A stretch of DNA of 64,000 nucleotides, taken from positions 148,811,266 through 148,875,265 of the forward strand of contig OY754329.1 in NCBI GenBank assembly GCA_963573305.1. The letters run 5' to 3'. Position 1 is the first letter of the stretch, and every line of letters begins with the position of its first letter. The translations under genes and the position numbers were made by a program. This DNA comes from Pyrrhosoma nymphula (taxonomy: Eukaryota; Arthropoda; Insecta; Odonata; Coenagrionidae). Below the pieces are notes generated by a model. It was not told the origin of the DNA and made no database searches. It saw only the letters and a list, made by a program, of their open reading frames with translations. This document shows, piece after piece, positions 47,800 to 61,331 of this stretch.

Positions 47800-50700
47800 T
47801 GGCATATACCAGGCTTCATTCTAATAAAACGGCCATATTTTACGTGACAAATAACTACATGGAGATAGAAATAAACCGAACGAAATATATTTTTCCGCGA
47901 TTTTTCGTTTTCAATGCTAAAGTGGTTCCCTCGGCGGGGATGAGTAATTGATTACACATAGGATCACATTTTTCATGGTCTACAACCTGCACTCCTAAAA
48001 TGTGCCTTTTGCTCCAACTTCTGTTGAATTTGGTTATGATAAATTCACACTCTTATGAATCCAATTACATACACAATAGTCGGCACATAAATATATATGT
48101 TTTACTCTAGCAGGACGGTTAACTCAACAATAAGCATGGGAATCAGTCTTTCTTAGACTGATTCTTTCTGACGACCTAGAAAATTCTACCTCCTTGCCAA
48201 GTTATTCAGATGATCAAAACATAATGGAATAGGAAAAACAAATTTAGCATGAAATGCGAGATAAATTTTAAAAATAACACGAAAAATAATGTATGTAAAT
48301 TAACTCAATATTGTCTCAAGTTGACCGACTCGACTTCCTTCAAAGACTTGAGTCCTTGGCTATGTTCATCAGAGTTTATTTTCATCGGCCTGTAAACTAA
48401 GAATAAGTTACTCAATGCTGGGGGAGTCCATGCCGGAATCGCCTAAGAACTTTTGGTCACCTTGTGACATGAAAATGGCTAATTGTATGAAAACCGCCCC
48501 TCAGCTAATCACAGTCATGATTTCGCTTATTCTTTTACGGACACGACGACAAATTACACAAGATGGTTCCCATAAAATGCTTAAATGTATGCCCAGGGAT
48601 AATTGAGATGGTTCCCGTAGAAGTTATTACCATAATGTTCCATTAATTTTTTATGGAAGAAATGTTCAAAGATTCAATCCAAATCGTTACTACAGTAAAT
48701 GCCATCATGAATTATTCATTTACTGGGCAGCTACCAGACACTAACATCATGACGATGTTGAAGAATTTTGCTACTGTATAACACTGAATATCTTACTCAG
48801 TTTCCCTTATCCCAAACTATTGTGAAGATTTTGGAAAGTTAACTTTTTCCACTTGTAACCTAAAATAGTTTTCTGGAAAACAATTTAAAATAATTAATTT
48901 GACACCGTTATGGATCGAAAAAATAAGAGTACCATCTAAAAAATTAATATTAGTTTCTTTATCGAAAGTAAAATATTTTCATCACATTAAAACAGCATTA
49001 AACGGGAGTGAGTCACTATACAAACTGTTTCATAGGATTTCCTTCCATCTTTGGAAGCATAATGTTGGATATCTTATGAAGAACCATTAATTTATTAAAA
49101 TTCTACGAGCGGTGAAAACAAACAAAATAATGGCCAACAGAATGTAACTTTTTGCCTATGGTAGTGAGCGGAAATATGGTACCATGAGATGCTAAACATA
49201 ACAGCCACATGTGAAATGAAATACTTATTGAAATAAAGAGCAGAATGTAATCTTAAACACTCACTGAGATAGGTATGGTAACCGTCATTTCAAGCTGAAA
49301 GATAAAATCTCTTCAAAGGAGTGATTTTTTTACTTATTAGAGGCATCAATAAAGTAGGATAATTGGACGATTAGCCCCCCTCCCCCTGTCAAGTTTACGG
49401 CTGTCGTAAATGTAATCAACAATGAACTATAAATACCAGAGGTACATATAATTACAATAGGAATAATTACGGTAAGCAGTTTGCAACATTTCAATATTTA
49501 ACTTTCAAATGAAGTAATTTAATACACCGTAAACATTTCACTAATAGGCTGTTAAATTTCTTGGATAGTCCCTTAATTTCCTTTCGTTCCATACCAAATT
49601 TTATTTTTCGTCATTTTCTGGGGCATACATAAGGCACTTAATTCGCCGTTGGAAATGCATTTCGAAAATGATGCCCCAGCCGCTTCCATCCCATAAAATT
49701 TAAAAGTAAAATTACGCCCATATGTCCAGTTACAGAGAGGCACGGGAGGAATAAATAAGGTGCCCCAGGAAGCCGGAATCTAAGGAAATCTCCTGAGAAA
49801 TATGATTAAATATGAGCAGAGGGACGATAAAAAAAACTCGAGCGATGTTGACGCAAATTTATTCCCATACGCGCGATAGCGAAGTCGATTCCTGAGCGCT
49901 TCAGGTTCCTTGAAAGAGCTCGTAATAAGCAGGTGAGGTGAACTCAAAGACGATTAAAAAGGCTGAAACACAGCTGGGTGGACAAGGTTCGGGCGAAGCA
50001 GATTCGCGAGAAGTATTAAAAAAAAACGAAAGTGGAGTGTTGAATGGAGCAAGGCCGCTGAGACGCATTTTTCTTAAATCTTTTAAGGAGGTTCTAGGGA
50101 GTGCCGGAGGGGAATGGGTGGACAGTTGAGTGGTGTAGAAACTTCAGAAGCCCGGCACACTGGCCACTGGAGTGGGGAAAGAAACGCTTCCAACACGTGG
50201 TCGCCGGTGAGAAACATTCGAGGCGCTGCCGGCTTTTGAGCCGTTTTAAATTCATGGTCAAATAACTGCCGAAAAAAGTATTCTCATCCATTATAGTTTC
50301 TGGGATAGTTTTTTGCATTCCTTCCACAGATCCTGACGGTACTGTAAAAATCATATGTACTCCGCTTATAGGGATGCCAGCGACAAGGGATTTCTTTTGC
50401 CAACTGGACGTGTTCTAGGTTGGCTTGTACTTCCATGGATGGAGAAGCCTAATGAGGCTTCCGCTAAAAGATTGGACGTACTACAGTCCGTTCGCGTTAA
50501 TGTGGCCGATGGTTAGTCGCGAGGGCAAAAGGAATAAGAAGTGGAGTCATTTTGAGGGAAACATTTACGTCATCTACCACGCACGGCGAGCAATTATGGT
50601 ACTTTCCCCCATGATCAGGTGTTACTCCCCCCTATACTGACATTAACAGTTGGCGCATAGAGTAATATAATCACTATAGATGCATCAATCCCTCTTGTGG

Positions 50701-53700
50701 TGCAGGCCACTGAATATCAGAAAGTTTATCGTGAGAAGGCTATGCATTTCCACACGGAATTACTCTTTTTCAGAGTAACAGCGACTACAAACGAGTAACT
50801 CCGGATCATTAGAGAGGGTCTTCCTTATGATTATTAATGCTCAATTTCTTATAGAAATCTGGGAAGTGGCACAGCTAATTTCACGATCAGTTCGAGAAGC
50901 CAAATCAATGACCACCATAGGTGCACTAAACAATTCAATAAAATTACTTTTAAATAAAATAATTTGCTTTTGAGGCAGGTTAAGAGGTTTAATGAAAAGT
51001 GTTCTGAGATGAAAATGACAGATAATTATTTTTGCGATAACCGTAATTGCACGAGTTAGAACGTAAGTCCAACTGCAAAATGGGAATTATAGCCCTGTCA
51101 CTGACATGCTGGCAAAGGTTTGCGCCCTCTTGTTCGCACATTAATCATAAATTTAAATTTCCTCAATTAATGGCAAATAACTTTTCCTACATTCGCCCAT
51201 AAAATGCCATCAGTATTTCAACTATTTCTAGACAGATGAATGCATCGATATTCCCAATTATAATGACCTTATGTATATTAATATTTTATCACTAAACAAT
51301 AATTTAATAGTGAAAAATATAATACGAACACATAATGATGAATTGTTGCACCAACAGGTAGCAAGCTTAACCCCGAAGACTGATCGCGCACGAAATAGGT
51401 ATGAATCGAAATCGTTCGACCATAATCAATCACTTTTTTACGAATCAAGGTTGAGCAATGGCCCCTTCTGGACACAAAAACTGTTCCGGCACCCGAAGGA
51501 GGCCATTTGAGTTCCAAATTGATGGTTCATCGCGATTCCACGCCTGACAGGAGCTCTTAAGGTATCCATGTATATCAAGGTCGGCTGTTACCTTAATCGG
51601 AGAAACTGCCAACCTCTTTACGATCTGACATGGAGGTATTTGCCGAGGCGAAGGTCTCCGTACTCATGAACAAACTCGCCGAAGACACTCGTTGCGAAAC
51701 ATACGTCGACCCCTCTTTTCGCCAACTCACTCTCTGAGACACGTTAGAAAAGCATACGCACATTACAGTTCTGTCGTTAAAGAACATGAAATGAATTCTC
51801 AGCAGTTAAATGAGTCAGGCAGTTGTTCGATGAGGAAGTTACCGTATAGTGGCTCACATACAACATGAACATAAATGCATTCCAATTCAATGACTTAGCG
51901 GCATTATTAGGAGTAATTATTACGCAATAACTCGTCTAGAATTCACAAATAACGGAAACCCAAATATCTATAAAATTAAGAATGCACAAATGAATAACTA
52001 ATGTTTAGCCGCTTCTTTTTTTATAATCCATCATAATATTAGCAAATAATAATAAAAATGAATAAAATAAAAAGATGATTAGGAGAATAACTCCACATAT
52101 GTAATATCCTTAGCTCAAAGGATAATGATTTGATACCAGAAACCGACATTGTATCCGAATAAATCAGCATATTACATTGATTTAATGTAGAAGAGCCATA
52201 AAACCAACAAAATAGCATCCAAGATATAAATAAAATAATATGTATCCCAATATTAAATATAATAGCTTTTAACTCACTGAATTACTTCGAAATACTTCTC
52301 CATTATTCCTCCTTTCATAGCTGTGCACACATTGAATGGCCTAGCTTGTATTCCCTCCTGAAGCTGTAGAATAAGGAACGTTTCTCCAAACTTTGGATCA
52401 AAATAGAATTAACAATTCCCGTCGACAAATGCGACGAGTTAAGTAATAAATGCCTCACGTAGGTTTCTGTCATTATTTGTTGCTTCTTCATTCATCCACC
52501 GGATGGCGCAATGAAAACGTTTACACCACGATTGATGGAATATGTACGGGGATCCCTGCTTAAAACATATTTGCGTGAAAAAAATGTAGCAATGAAATTT
52601 ATTTTATGCATCGCTGGTATCCTTATGCATTACTCTAATTAAGATCAAGGAAAATCGATCTAACTACATACATAATCTAAATAAATCCAATCGAATTAAT
52701 TTCAAGGAAAGATAATGTAAAAATATTAATATGAGAATTTATGACTGTAATCCAATGTTTACTAAAAAAAAAGTAAAGCGCGCCTTATTACTCCGGCTGA
52801 ATTCCTTCCAAAAACATGCACCAGAACTCCCACGTAGGAGTTTAAACCATTTTTCACGGTATGTACTCTTTAAATAGCATGGATAGTCAGGAACTGAAAA
52901 GAACAGCATCGAAAACATTTCACCAATAAATTCCGTGAAGCATTTTATTCTCAGGGTTGTAAATTTCGAATCTGGTTGTATATTTCAGTCTACAACTTTT
53001 CCACGTCTTTTAACAGTCTTCATTACGTAGATAGTCGGCACATAATGATATTGGATTCAAATTTCAAAACAAATCATTCAATATTAATCACGTAGTTTAT
53101 TATTTGAATATTAGGTATGACCGTTCCCGTTGACGATGCCCGTCTTCTATAATATCGAAATCACTGCGTCCAAATCACTTCCACTGCAAAAATTAGTTTC
53201 TTCACTTAAATCGTGTAGAAAAAAAGGCATTAAGACTGGAAAAGTTTTAGTCACAATTTGAAGCATTAATTAAATTTTAGCGATGAGAACTAGGTCGTAT
53301 GATTGAGAAGGCTCTCTTCTCAATTGTGTGGAGGGTATTCATACTTTTAGTAACTGTTCAACCTCTGTGTTTTTCTAATTGAAAAACTATAGATTTGGAA
53401 TGGCATTTCAATATTACGATTTAAACGCTCATGAAATCCAAAAAGATGAAACCTTGTATCGCAATTTTAAAGTTCTTTGCAATTAAAAAATCAAGGTGAT
53501 ATACGACGGTAATAATAGAAGTGCACGCATGTCGACTAACTTTAGCATCTTTCACGATAGCTTTCCATTTCAAGAGTCCGTCTCTAAGCCACTGATTAAT
53601 TTTATATTAATTAATATTTTCAATTAATTTATATTTATTCACTTATTTGAAAAAAAATTTATTCACCAAGGTTGTGAAGGAATTTTTAGTGTGCGGCATG

Positions 53701-54431
53701 AAACCAATCAGTTAAAGCCTCAATACACATTTAGGTAATCAGTATTAAGCTCAATCTTAATATAACGTTTTTGCGCCGTTATCATGCCTATTTTTCCCAA
53801 CGCAGCTTAAATTTTCAAATATAATTCGAATATGTCTGCATTATGACTTTAATGCATCACTTATACTACCTTGAGGGATCTCCAACCGCATTCACTGAGC
53901 CCAAGAAAAGCCACTTATCCACTGATTTTCGTCAACTATGACACCATATTTCACTGGCGTGTTATATCACTCTAGACTGAAGAGTTCAGGGAAAATGGAG
54001 GAATATGAATGGTAGATTGAGATTTGAATTAGACTTCCGATTATGAATAAAACGAGTGCTCATAACTTTCATGATGTCATAAAATTAAAGCTCGCTGTTC
54101 GTGATGGCAGTGTTTGAGACTTGAGTAATGGGCGCGCAAATTTAAAATATTGATGAAATACGCTATCACTCCATTCTATTCTGGGAACTAGCTGAATCTT
54201 TTAGTAATTATTAAAACCATAATCCTCTGGTACGTTGAATTTCACGGCCTTTTTCACCCACCGGCCTTATTCAGGCAGAGTAATGACCGATTTGAGGACT
54301 TACGTGCACCGAATGTCCTTTCCAGGGTATTTAAATCATCCGTCTTCATAATCTATTAAATTCAACTAAATAAATAATAATAAACTAGGTTTAACCAACA
54401 GTGTCAGGCGAGATGTGGTGGAACTGCATTA
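47800..54431. other. Intronic sequence, nothing recognised
   Basis: About 6.6 kb of AT-rich sequence. Short frames such as 50094-50354 show no domain. No clear element ends were seen. Confidence 0.45.
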
Positions 54432-54604
54432 TCAAAATTGAAAAGTAATCGGTGCCGTACAGTCCACTTTTTTTTAAATTTACAACGTGTTTCGGCTTTT
54501 TTTATTATTGTACCTGAAGATGGCTAGGTAAAAAAATATCTGAAACACGCGTCGTAAATTTAAAATAAAGTGGTCAGTACGTTATCGATTACTTTTCAAT
54601 TTTC
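54432..54604. mobile_element. Fold-back element of about 170 bases
   Basis: Arms of about 60 bases are inverted copies: AAAATTGAAAAGTAATC with GATTACTTTTCAATTTT at the tips. Inside these, TAAATTTACAACGTGTTTCGG pairs with CTGAAACACGCGTCGTAAATTTA with mismatches. The loop contains TACCTGAAGATGG. It is a non-coding MITE-like element. Confidence 0.7.
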
Positions 54605-54699
54605 ACAATCTATGGTAACTCCATCTCTCTTAAATCCAAGTTTGAACTCATCTGAAAAATAAAATCCCCGAGAAAATAATAAACAACCAGTCAAAGACG

Positions 54700-55110
54700 A
54701 CGAAGCGAGTGACATCGTTCGGGTCACCCGACGCGCCCCTCCTGGATTACACAACCAGCTCCGACACCACCTCGGGCGAGGGGCAAGCACGCGCAACTGT
54801 TAAGGGAGGGGAAAGAAGAGGGAGAATAAGGAAAGACGGATGAGGAGGAGGCAAGAAGAAGTCGAAATAAATCACGAGCGAGGCGGCTGCCACCGGACGC
54901 TCTCCCCTACTTTCATTCTGCCACTCACATTGACACTCTCGTAAGGGGAAGGGGGGCTGGGGGCCCATACGCCTTCGTAGCGCAAGTTGGCGTGCGGAGC
55001 GGGTGCGCAAGTAATTACGCTACGCGCACATTGCAACTCCTCTCCCCGTTACTGAGCTCATTGTGCGCGGAAAAACGCGAAGTCGACAGAGGCGCGTAGC
55101 GATTTCAGCA
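54700..55110. other. GC- and CG-dinucleotide-rich intronic patch
   Basis: A stretch with many CG pairs and GC-rich blocks inside AT-rich intron, with no coding family recognised in its open frames. It may be a regulatory island or a degraded GC-rich repeat. It lies about 6 kb downstream of the first Duox exon. Confidence 0.4.
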
Positions 55111-55900
55111 GAGAAGCTTCTAGGGGATTAACGATACTGAATTTGGGAGAGAGACGCATTCATGAAAAATGTTGCTTTTAAAAGCTGTTTTATTTTATTA
55201 CTGAAACTGAAAATAAATTCATCATATTCAGTAGGTACTAGATACTGAAAATACTGGACGAACACATTTTACATGAATCAGCTCTCTGTCGCGAATTGTC
55301 ATTTCCAGCTCAAAGTTTCCCGAAATCATTCCTCTAAACAACACTTCATAGATGAATACTCGTGACTTCGCCTTAAATTATTTTTAATTGTTAATAGTAT
55401 TATTTTATTAATATTTATAATGATTTCGATAATTTATTAGGTAATTGGTACTTGGTTACCATATTTTCACTCATTGCCTACCACTTTCCCTCTGTGTTGG
55501 AGATCTTAGTGTTGCTTCAATATGGAATGTTATAAATGTGATAAAAGATTACTTCATAACCCGAGATAATTTTTCAAGAAGTTATAATTTTCAGCCACAT
55601 AGGCTATCTGCCTTCAAAAATAAGATAGTTAATAAATCTTAAACTATCTTGTAGTAGTAGTTCATGTCCACTTTCTTCAGTGGGGGTATACATATGAATT
55701 GGAAAAGATAAAGCCAAATATATACATTCCGGGGATAAACTTAAACCAAAGAACACGTATAAGAAACCTCATATAGCGAATTATCCATTACAAAGCAGTA
55801 AAATGAAACACTGAGAAAATCAGGTCACGGCAAAGTTGGGTTAATTGTCGTGTTTACATGTAAGATTACATGCTTTCCCGGTGAATACTTTAATTGCATA

Positions 55901-55936
55901 TTTCTCGGGTTTCCATCCGGATGGAAACCTGAGAAA
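55901..55936. repeat. Near-perfect 36-base palindrome
   Basis: TTTCTCGGGTTTCCATCC is followed at once by its reverse complement with a single mismatch. There is no loop. It could be a small fold-back remnant or a cruciform-prone site. Confidence 0.75.
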
Positions 55937-57450
55937 TCTACATTACATGTCGTGCGTACACCTTATTTTTATCCTAAATAACGCAGTGCTTTGCGGCAAT
56001 ACACGCGTGGTCTCCAAAGAGACCTTTATGCAAACTGGATGCTTGGTGCTGTGGATTTTATGATTTTTGGTCAAAAATTATTAATTTTATCTCTTCCATG
56101 ACAGCAAACATCTCTATTGTCAGACTTCCAGACGCTCATTAAAAACGTTCACAGAGGTTTAACAGGGGCCAGCAAAAAGGTGTTGCGTTAGCTTCGTCCT
56201 GCTCGCGGAATCTGACAGAAGAATCGTATTTATGCACCGGATAATAATTTTAGACCCGTGTATCTTACAAATTTTCTAGACATAAAAAATCCATCGGAAT
56301 AATCTACGACAGCGGCAGTTGTCTGAAAACGACATTCTTACAAAAGTTTTTAATCGAAAACTGAACATACCTACTGTTTTTCAGGTGAGAATGACTTGCC
56401 ATTGATTTTGCTTCAACGTGAAGTGTCAAGAAACATTCCCGGGATCTTTAAAAGTGACCTTAATGAAACCAAAGGCCCAAAGCAAAGGCTTACCCTACAA
56501 CTCGTACGATCACTGTAAAAATTTAAAATATATAAAATCGCACGTAGGCGAGAAATGTGCAGGAAGGAAAACATCAAAGTATAAAAAAGCAAATTATAAA
56601 TATTACGGGCGAAATAATTACGAATTAATGTTGACCAGTACCACAGCACCATGCAACTTATAGCATGTTACGTTGCTGAGAAGAAAGAAAAAGTCTTCTC
56701 TTTAGCTAGGATAGGCTGCAGCCGACCGGGAATTTTTTTACATTCTGAGGAAATGATCAATCAGCTGAGATGAGATTCAGGTTCACTTGCGTCACGTTAC
56801 TGCATATTGCCTCCCTATCTTAACACCGTTAACGCACTCATATAGTACTTCAATGAAAGCTTACGGTCGAGGATGAAAAAAAATAGCGAACCACTTTACC
56901 ATACTGTACTTTACTGCAAATATTTACGATATCATTAACTTTATAATGTCAAAAATTATTCTTATTTTAAATTTTAAAGATTTAATTAAAACTATTAAAA
57001 GTATTACAAACATATCAGGAATTAGCCAATCTTCCAAGAAATAACGGCAGAAATAATCTTAAGAATACTATCTGCCGAACTTTTTATTTATGATAAGGTA
57101 CTACCGTACTAAGCTAAGAATAATAAACTATTCTCTTTGGAAAAATTACAGAATCAAATATTTCAAATAATTTAATGAAACTTTTTTCCAGAGAAAAGAG
57201 GAAATGATAGCCCAATCATTGCTTTTTCGCTATCATAACTACAATTTCGCTGCAATATACAATTACTAGATACGACGTGGATTTATCACTCACCGCCGCC
57301 GAATGATAGTGAAACCACGGCAATGATAAATAAAGTTTAAGGAAATTGAGAGTTTTTAATCCTCGGTTCTTTCGCAGAGAAATGAAAATCTACATTGATA
57401 AAACATTTTACATTCGGGCGCGACAAAATCGAAAGACAATATGAGCAACT

Positions 57451-57678
57451 TAAGCCCCAGATACACACGGGAGTTGACTCCTATCTGATCGATTTATATC
57501 GAGTCGACTGATGTTCGACTCCACTTGGAACCACAACTAGGATGGCGGCTACTCCGTCCAAATATCGAATTCCGCCACTATCGATGGCAAAATCCATAGG
57601 AGTAGGTATGATGCATGTCCAAGTTCACCTTCCAAGCGGACTCGTATAGAAGTCAACTCCTGTGTGTAATCGCCTCTT
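57451..57678. mobile_element. Short terminal-inverted-repeat element
   Basis: Inverted ends ATACACACGGGAGTTGACTC (from 57461) and AGTCAACTCCTGTGTGTAAT (to 57670) differ at few positions; the alignment extends to TAAG and CTTTA at the tips. The 228-base body is non-coding. The target duplication is uncertain, perhaps TA. Confidence 0.65.
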
Positions 57679-60369
57679 TAGGTTATAAAACCGCACATAA
57701 TACGGTATAGTCACGAGAATGGACAACAATTTGACTTCGACAATAATTACGAGATATTTACACAAAACAACGACACATATCAAATCAAATTCATGGCGCA
57801 AATTCATTCATCGACCACAGAAGTGCGATGCAACTGCAATTCGAGGTCTGGTTCCATGAAATTCTCGGAAGGCCATTGCAAAGAAATAAATTTCTATGTC
57901 ATTCTGGGGGATTGAGGAATTAACGGTGGGCAAGTAGCAATTTCTCGCTCCCTAGAGTAGCCGCGATACTAAATCGACTGGGCAAAAATGCTAAAGAAAG
58001 AAGGCTGCTATTCACCGAGATCAAATAGTCTGAATTGGATGCTCAGTACCGCTCTGCCTCGAGGGATAGAGCGCTCGAATGGATCGATTGCCCTCTCATG
58101 CAGTTGCACAAGTTTGCAAGGTCGAGGGCAAAAATAAATATGACACACCAGTGAAAGCAATATTTGCCAGCACCTTTCCCCGACTACACACCGCAAGACG
58201 TAAAGTCGATAGGGATTCATTAGCTGATAAACATTGGCATGAGGAGCATCTTATTTGAGCCATTCACTTCATTTTCTCGAGAGATCAAACATGATTCCGT
58301 GCATTAACGCCGCTAAGTGAGGATTCGAACGAGTATTTCCTGGCTGCTTTGGAGTGACGAAACCCTATCGAAGGAAGATGGAAAATAGTTTATTTCGCTA
58401 TCTAGTGCCATTCACGAGCAGCGGCACACGTGATGAGCTGACGAGTCTATGGTTCTATCAAACATCTCGGTTCTCAGAAGAAAAAATATGAATAGGCTGC
58501 TCAAATGCACACAATTATTATCCAAGATTCAGTTTCATTAGATGCGCGATAGTGAGAACATGCGCGGAATACCACTCGATTTTAAGATTTGACAGCCCAC
58601 CTTCGCCTCAAAACGAAAATTCCAGAACTTTACATACGCTACATCATACATATTGCAAAGAAATTGTTATATTTTATTTTAATTTGAAACAGAGATTTTC
58701 CACCCAGTTTAAAGGGTCTCGCGGGTTTTTATACGGTTTATATTCAAATGTCCAGACTTATACCCAGAAAAGTTTCATTCTAAAAAGAAGCATTTCAAGG
58801 ACGGTACAAGGTTTTTACTGCAATTACATTCCATTCTTAAACACATGTAACGAGTTAGAGAATTTTTTCTAGCATTAATATCATCTCTTAGAATATGAAG
58901 TATTTTTATAGCGGTACGGCATAATTCATAATAAATTGCATCACACATTACCTATTAAAGAATTACTGAGCATGTAATGGATGTGATACTTATTAAGATA
59001 CCTCTTGCTTACTCTCGCAATGACAGAGGGTTAATATAATGACTTCGTTTTGTGACCAGTTGAATAAATGTTAAATTTAGTTCAGAGAACATAAGTTAAT
59101 TAAGAGAGTATATCGCCAATTACTTCAAGGGAACTCTTTTCAGTTAAGCAGTTGATTACAACTATACATAGAGAGGTTATCAAGTTACTCCTGGCAAAGT
59201 TGCTATAATAATCATTAATATTTAGTAATAGATGTTTCCATCAGTATAAACAAAGCATTAAAGCTTGTATTATATACAAGCTTGAATGCTTGAGGTTTGA
59301 GGACACGTTTCAATGCAACGTTATGCACTAGATGAGTTTTGAGTTGAACAGACATGTCATCATGAGATGTGAGCAATTCCAGCTTTTAAACACCTATTGA
59401 AAGCAAATGCTAAACCGGCAGATCATGACGTTAATTTCCAATATGCAGCCATTAAATAAATGTAAATACAATTTTTTACGACGAGTAGTGTATAATATTC
59501 AACTTACTTAGGTAATACTGAATGCCACGAATATGTATCATTCCTTTATATAGGTTAAAGAAAGTTATTCATCAATTCAGTAAAAACCTATTAACAAAAT
59601 GAAAATTCCAGAATATTCTCTAAAGACTTTTTAAGTGTTAATTCTGTGAAGTGTTTAAGGTAATAAAACTTGAACTCGTGATTACAAAATTTAAAAAACG
59701 CAATAAATATATTTTCATTGAAAAAATCTCTTACGAAACTTAATTTTTCAACAAACAACCGAAAAATCGTAATAATTAAGGTAATAATAAACTATGGGAT
59801 TAATAAATATTTAATTGAGTAAAACAATTGAATGAGAGATAGATAGAGGGAAAAGTACGTAACGCGATGCACGAAAATGTTGTTTTATCAATTCCCGCGA
59901 GGACTAAAATAGTCGATTCATATAAAAGGGAAAAGAACAAGGAATAAATAAAAGAAAATGAGGATATCCAAATCACATTCGTTCAAGATTAATAAAATTA
60001 AGACCCTAAATTAACCCATTTCTCTCCAACAACAGAATATTTAATATTACAATGCTGCTCCCATGTCAGGGCAAACGCCTTTCTCTATAAATCATATGAA
60101 TATTGAGATATCAAGAGAAGTGGTCCTGTGAAGTCCTTGATCAGAGCCATTCTAATTAGGTTCGAAAAAACTTTCAGATTCTCGAAGGGCAATCGACCAT
60201 ATCGATGTGAGAACACTCTTCCAAGCGGGAAAGATGAAAGACCGACATTGGACGGATACACAAAGCGACGAATGTAGTTCAACCAATACCCGTCTTTCGC
60301 TTTGTTCTGATTATTTATTTCACATAATCCTGAAAACGGCCTCACGGATATTTTACTTGAGGCATTTTA
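57679..60369. other. Intronic sequence, nothing recognised
   Basis: AT-rich, non-coding apart from the small inverted repeat at 59253-59291. Confidence 0.45.
59253..59291. repeat. Short inverted repeat
   Basis: AAGCATTAAAGCTTGTAT and ATACAAGCTTGAATGCTT pair across a 3-base loop with one mismatch. It is AT-rich, with no sign of a microRNA-like longer stem. Confidence 0.55.
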
Positions 60370-60495
60370 ACAGGTAACAACGGGCAAACACACCCATGCC
60401 CTTGGAGGTGAAAATCCCACCCAGGCGGGATCGGAATCCGCGACCCTTGGGTTACCCGGCAAGGACTTTACCCCGCGGCCACCGGGGGCCAGCCG
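60370..60495 (-). mobile_element. tRNA-derived SINE
   Basis: On the minus strand GGTGGCCGCGGGGTAAAGTC leads into the B-box-like GGATTCCGATCCC (60439-60427). The tail is GGGTGGGATTTTCACCTCCA and GGGCATGGGTGTGTTTGCCC. Confidence 0.55.
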
Positions 60496-60754
60496 GTGGA
60501 ATATAATAGCCTAAACAAGCAACAAGAAAAGCAGAACACACAATTGAAGACATTTTAATAGAAAACATCTCAAAGAAAAACGTTTGCCGTTGATATTTTA
60601 TTATTTTGTGCTCTATATTAAGTAGTAACTCGTAGCATTAATAAATTAATAGTAATTAGTAATATTAAGCACTATATGTCTCTTTAGCAGTGTACTGCAT
60701 GTTAGCATGTTCATGTAACACTTTCCCAGTATCTGGTTTGACTGCGTACTGTTC

Positions 60755-60908
60755 TCCTGACTGCTTTTTGGTCTGCGCCTAGCGGCCGGGGGAACGTGCG
60801 AGATCCCGATTTGAACTGGGACGAGTGTTGCATACCTGGTGTGGAATCACCCCGTGCCACACACCCTAGTGGATTGCTTGCACGGTACCACGTAGATGTA
60901 GATATTAG
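60755..60908 (-). repeat. Dispersed repeat with CTACATCTACGTGGTACCGT start
   Basis: On the minus strand CATCTACGTGGTACC, then GGTGTGTGGCACGGGGTG. A diverged relative is on the plus strand at 25508-25560 (ACATCTACACAC, GGGTGCGTGGCAGGGGGTGG). Probably the 3' end of a common interspersed element that I cannot name. Confidence 0.45.
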
Positions 60909-61143
60909 ACTTAGTACCAACATCATGAATTCAATGCTCAAAAGAGATCATTATCTGTTTGTTCCAGCAGCCACTAATCGTTTTTGTCTCCCAAAACACA
61001 GTGCGTCACGCGACGCGAGACGTAACTTATGTCCCAATCGTCGATGGAGCTCATTGTAAAACTGGGCGGTCATTCAAGGACATTTTTCGGTGGATACGCT
61101 TCAGAGCGGGAGGGTGGGTTGAAGGGGGGGGGGGGGCACTCAC

Positions 61144-61331
61144 TTGTTCCCGAGGGCTGTTGGGGCTCTGTCCCGTCCGACGGTCGTATCCCGCGCGGTG
61201 GAAGGGAATGTACTTGCCGCCCACGCACTCCCGGTCGTACATCTCGTCGCACTGCTCAATGTCGATGCGGTGCAATTCGATCGGGCACCCGCTCTCGCTC
61301 GCCATCAAGATCTCCGAGGACACCATCTGAC
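61144..61331 (-). CDS. Duox: Dual oxidase (Duox), internal exon of the peroxidase-like domain
   Basis: This 188-base internal exon of dual oxidase encodes part of the extracellular N-terminal peroxidase-like domain. Duox is a membrane NADPH oxidase that makes hydrogen peroxide; in insects it serves gut immunity and cuticle cross-linking. On the minus strand the exon opens after a CCCACAG acceptor (AG at 61333-61332) and ends with CAA before a GTGAGTG donor (61143-61137). It begins with the last two bases of a split codon and then encodes 62 residues. Recognisable stretches are EILMASESGCPIELHRIDIE, CDEMYDREC, KYIPFHRAGYDRRTGQSPN and the closing PREQ, which I recognise as the insect Duox block just before the TSWIDGS motif. 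It ends in phase 0, matching the next exon at 22140. A run of 13 C follows directly after the donor on the sense strand. The preceding exon is not in the window. Identity is from recall of the family, not a search. Confidence 0.93.

Larger units (their letters stand above)
22141..61143 (-). other. Duox: Duox intron of 39,003 bases
   Basis: This is the intron between the two recognised Duox exons. The donor GTGAGT is at 61143-61138 and the acceptor TTCGCCTCCGCAG ends at 22141, both in phase 0. A CTGAC motif about 30 bases before the acceptor could serve as branch site. The intron holds the Jockey element, hAT, TTAA-type and fold-back elements, and SINEs. I saw no convincing nested host gene. 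The size assumes no small unrecognised exon lies within it; the exact phase match and the continuous protein block make that unlikely. Confidence 0.88.

Noticed and set aside
59253..59291. Possible microRNA precursor
   Set aside because: The stem is only about 18 pairs with a 3-base loop and no extended flanking pairing.
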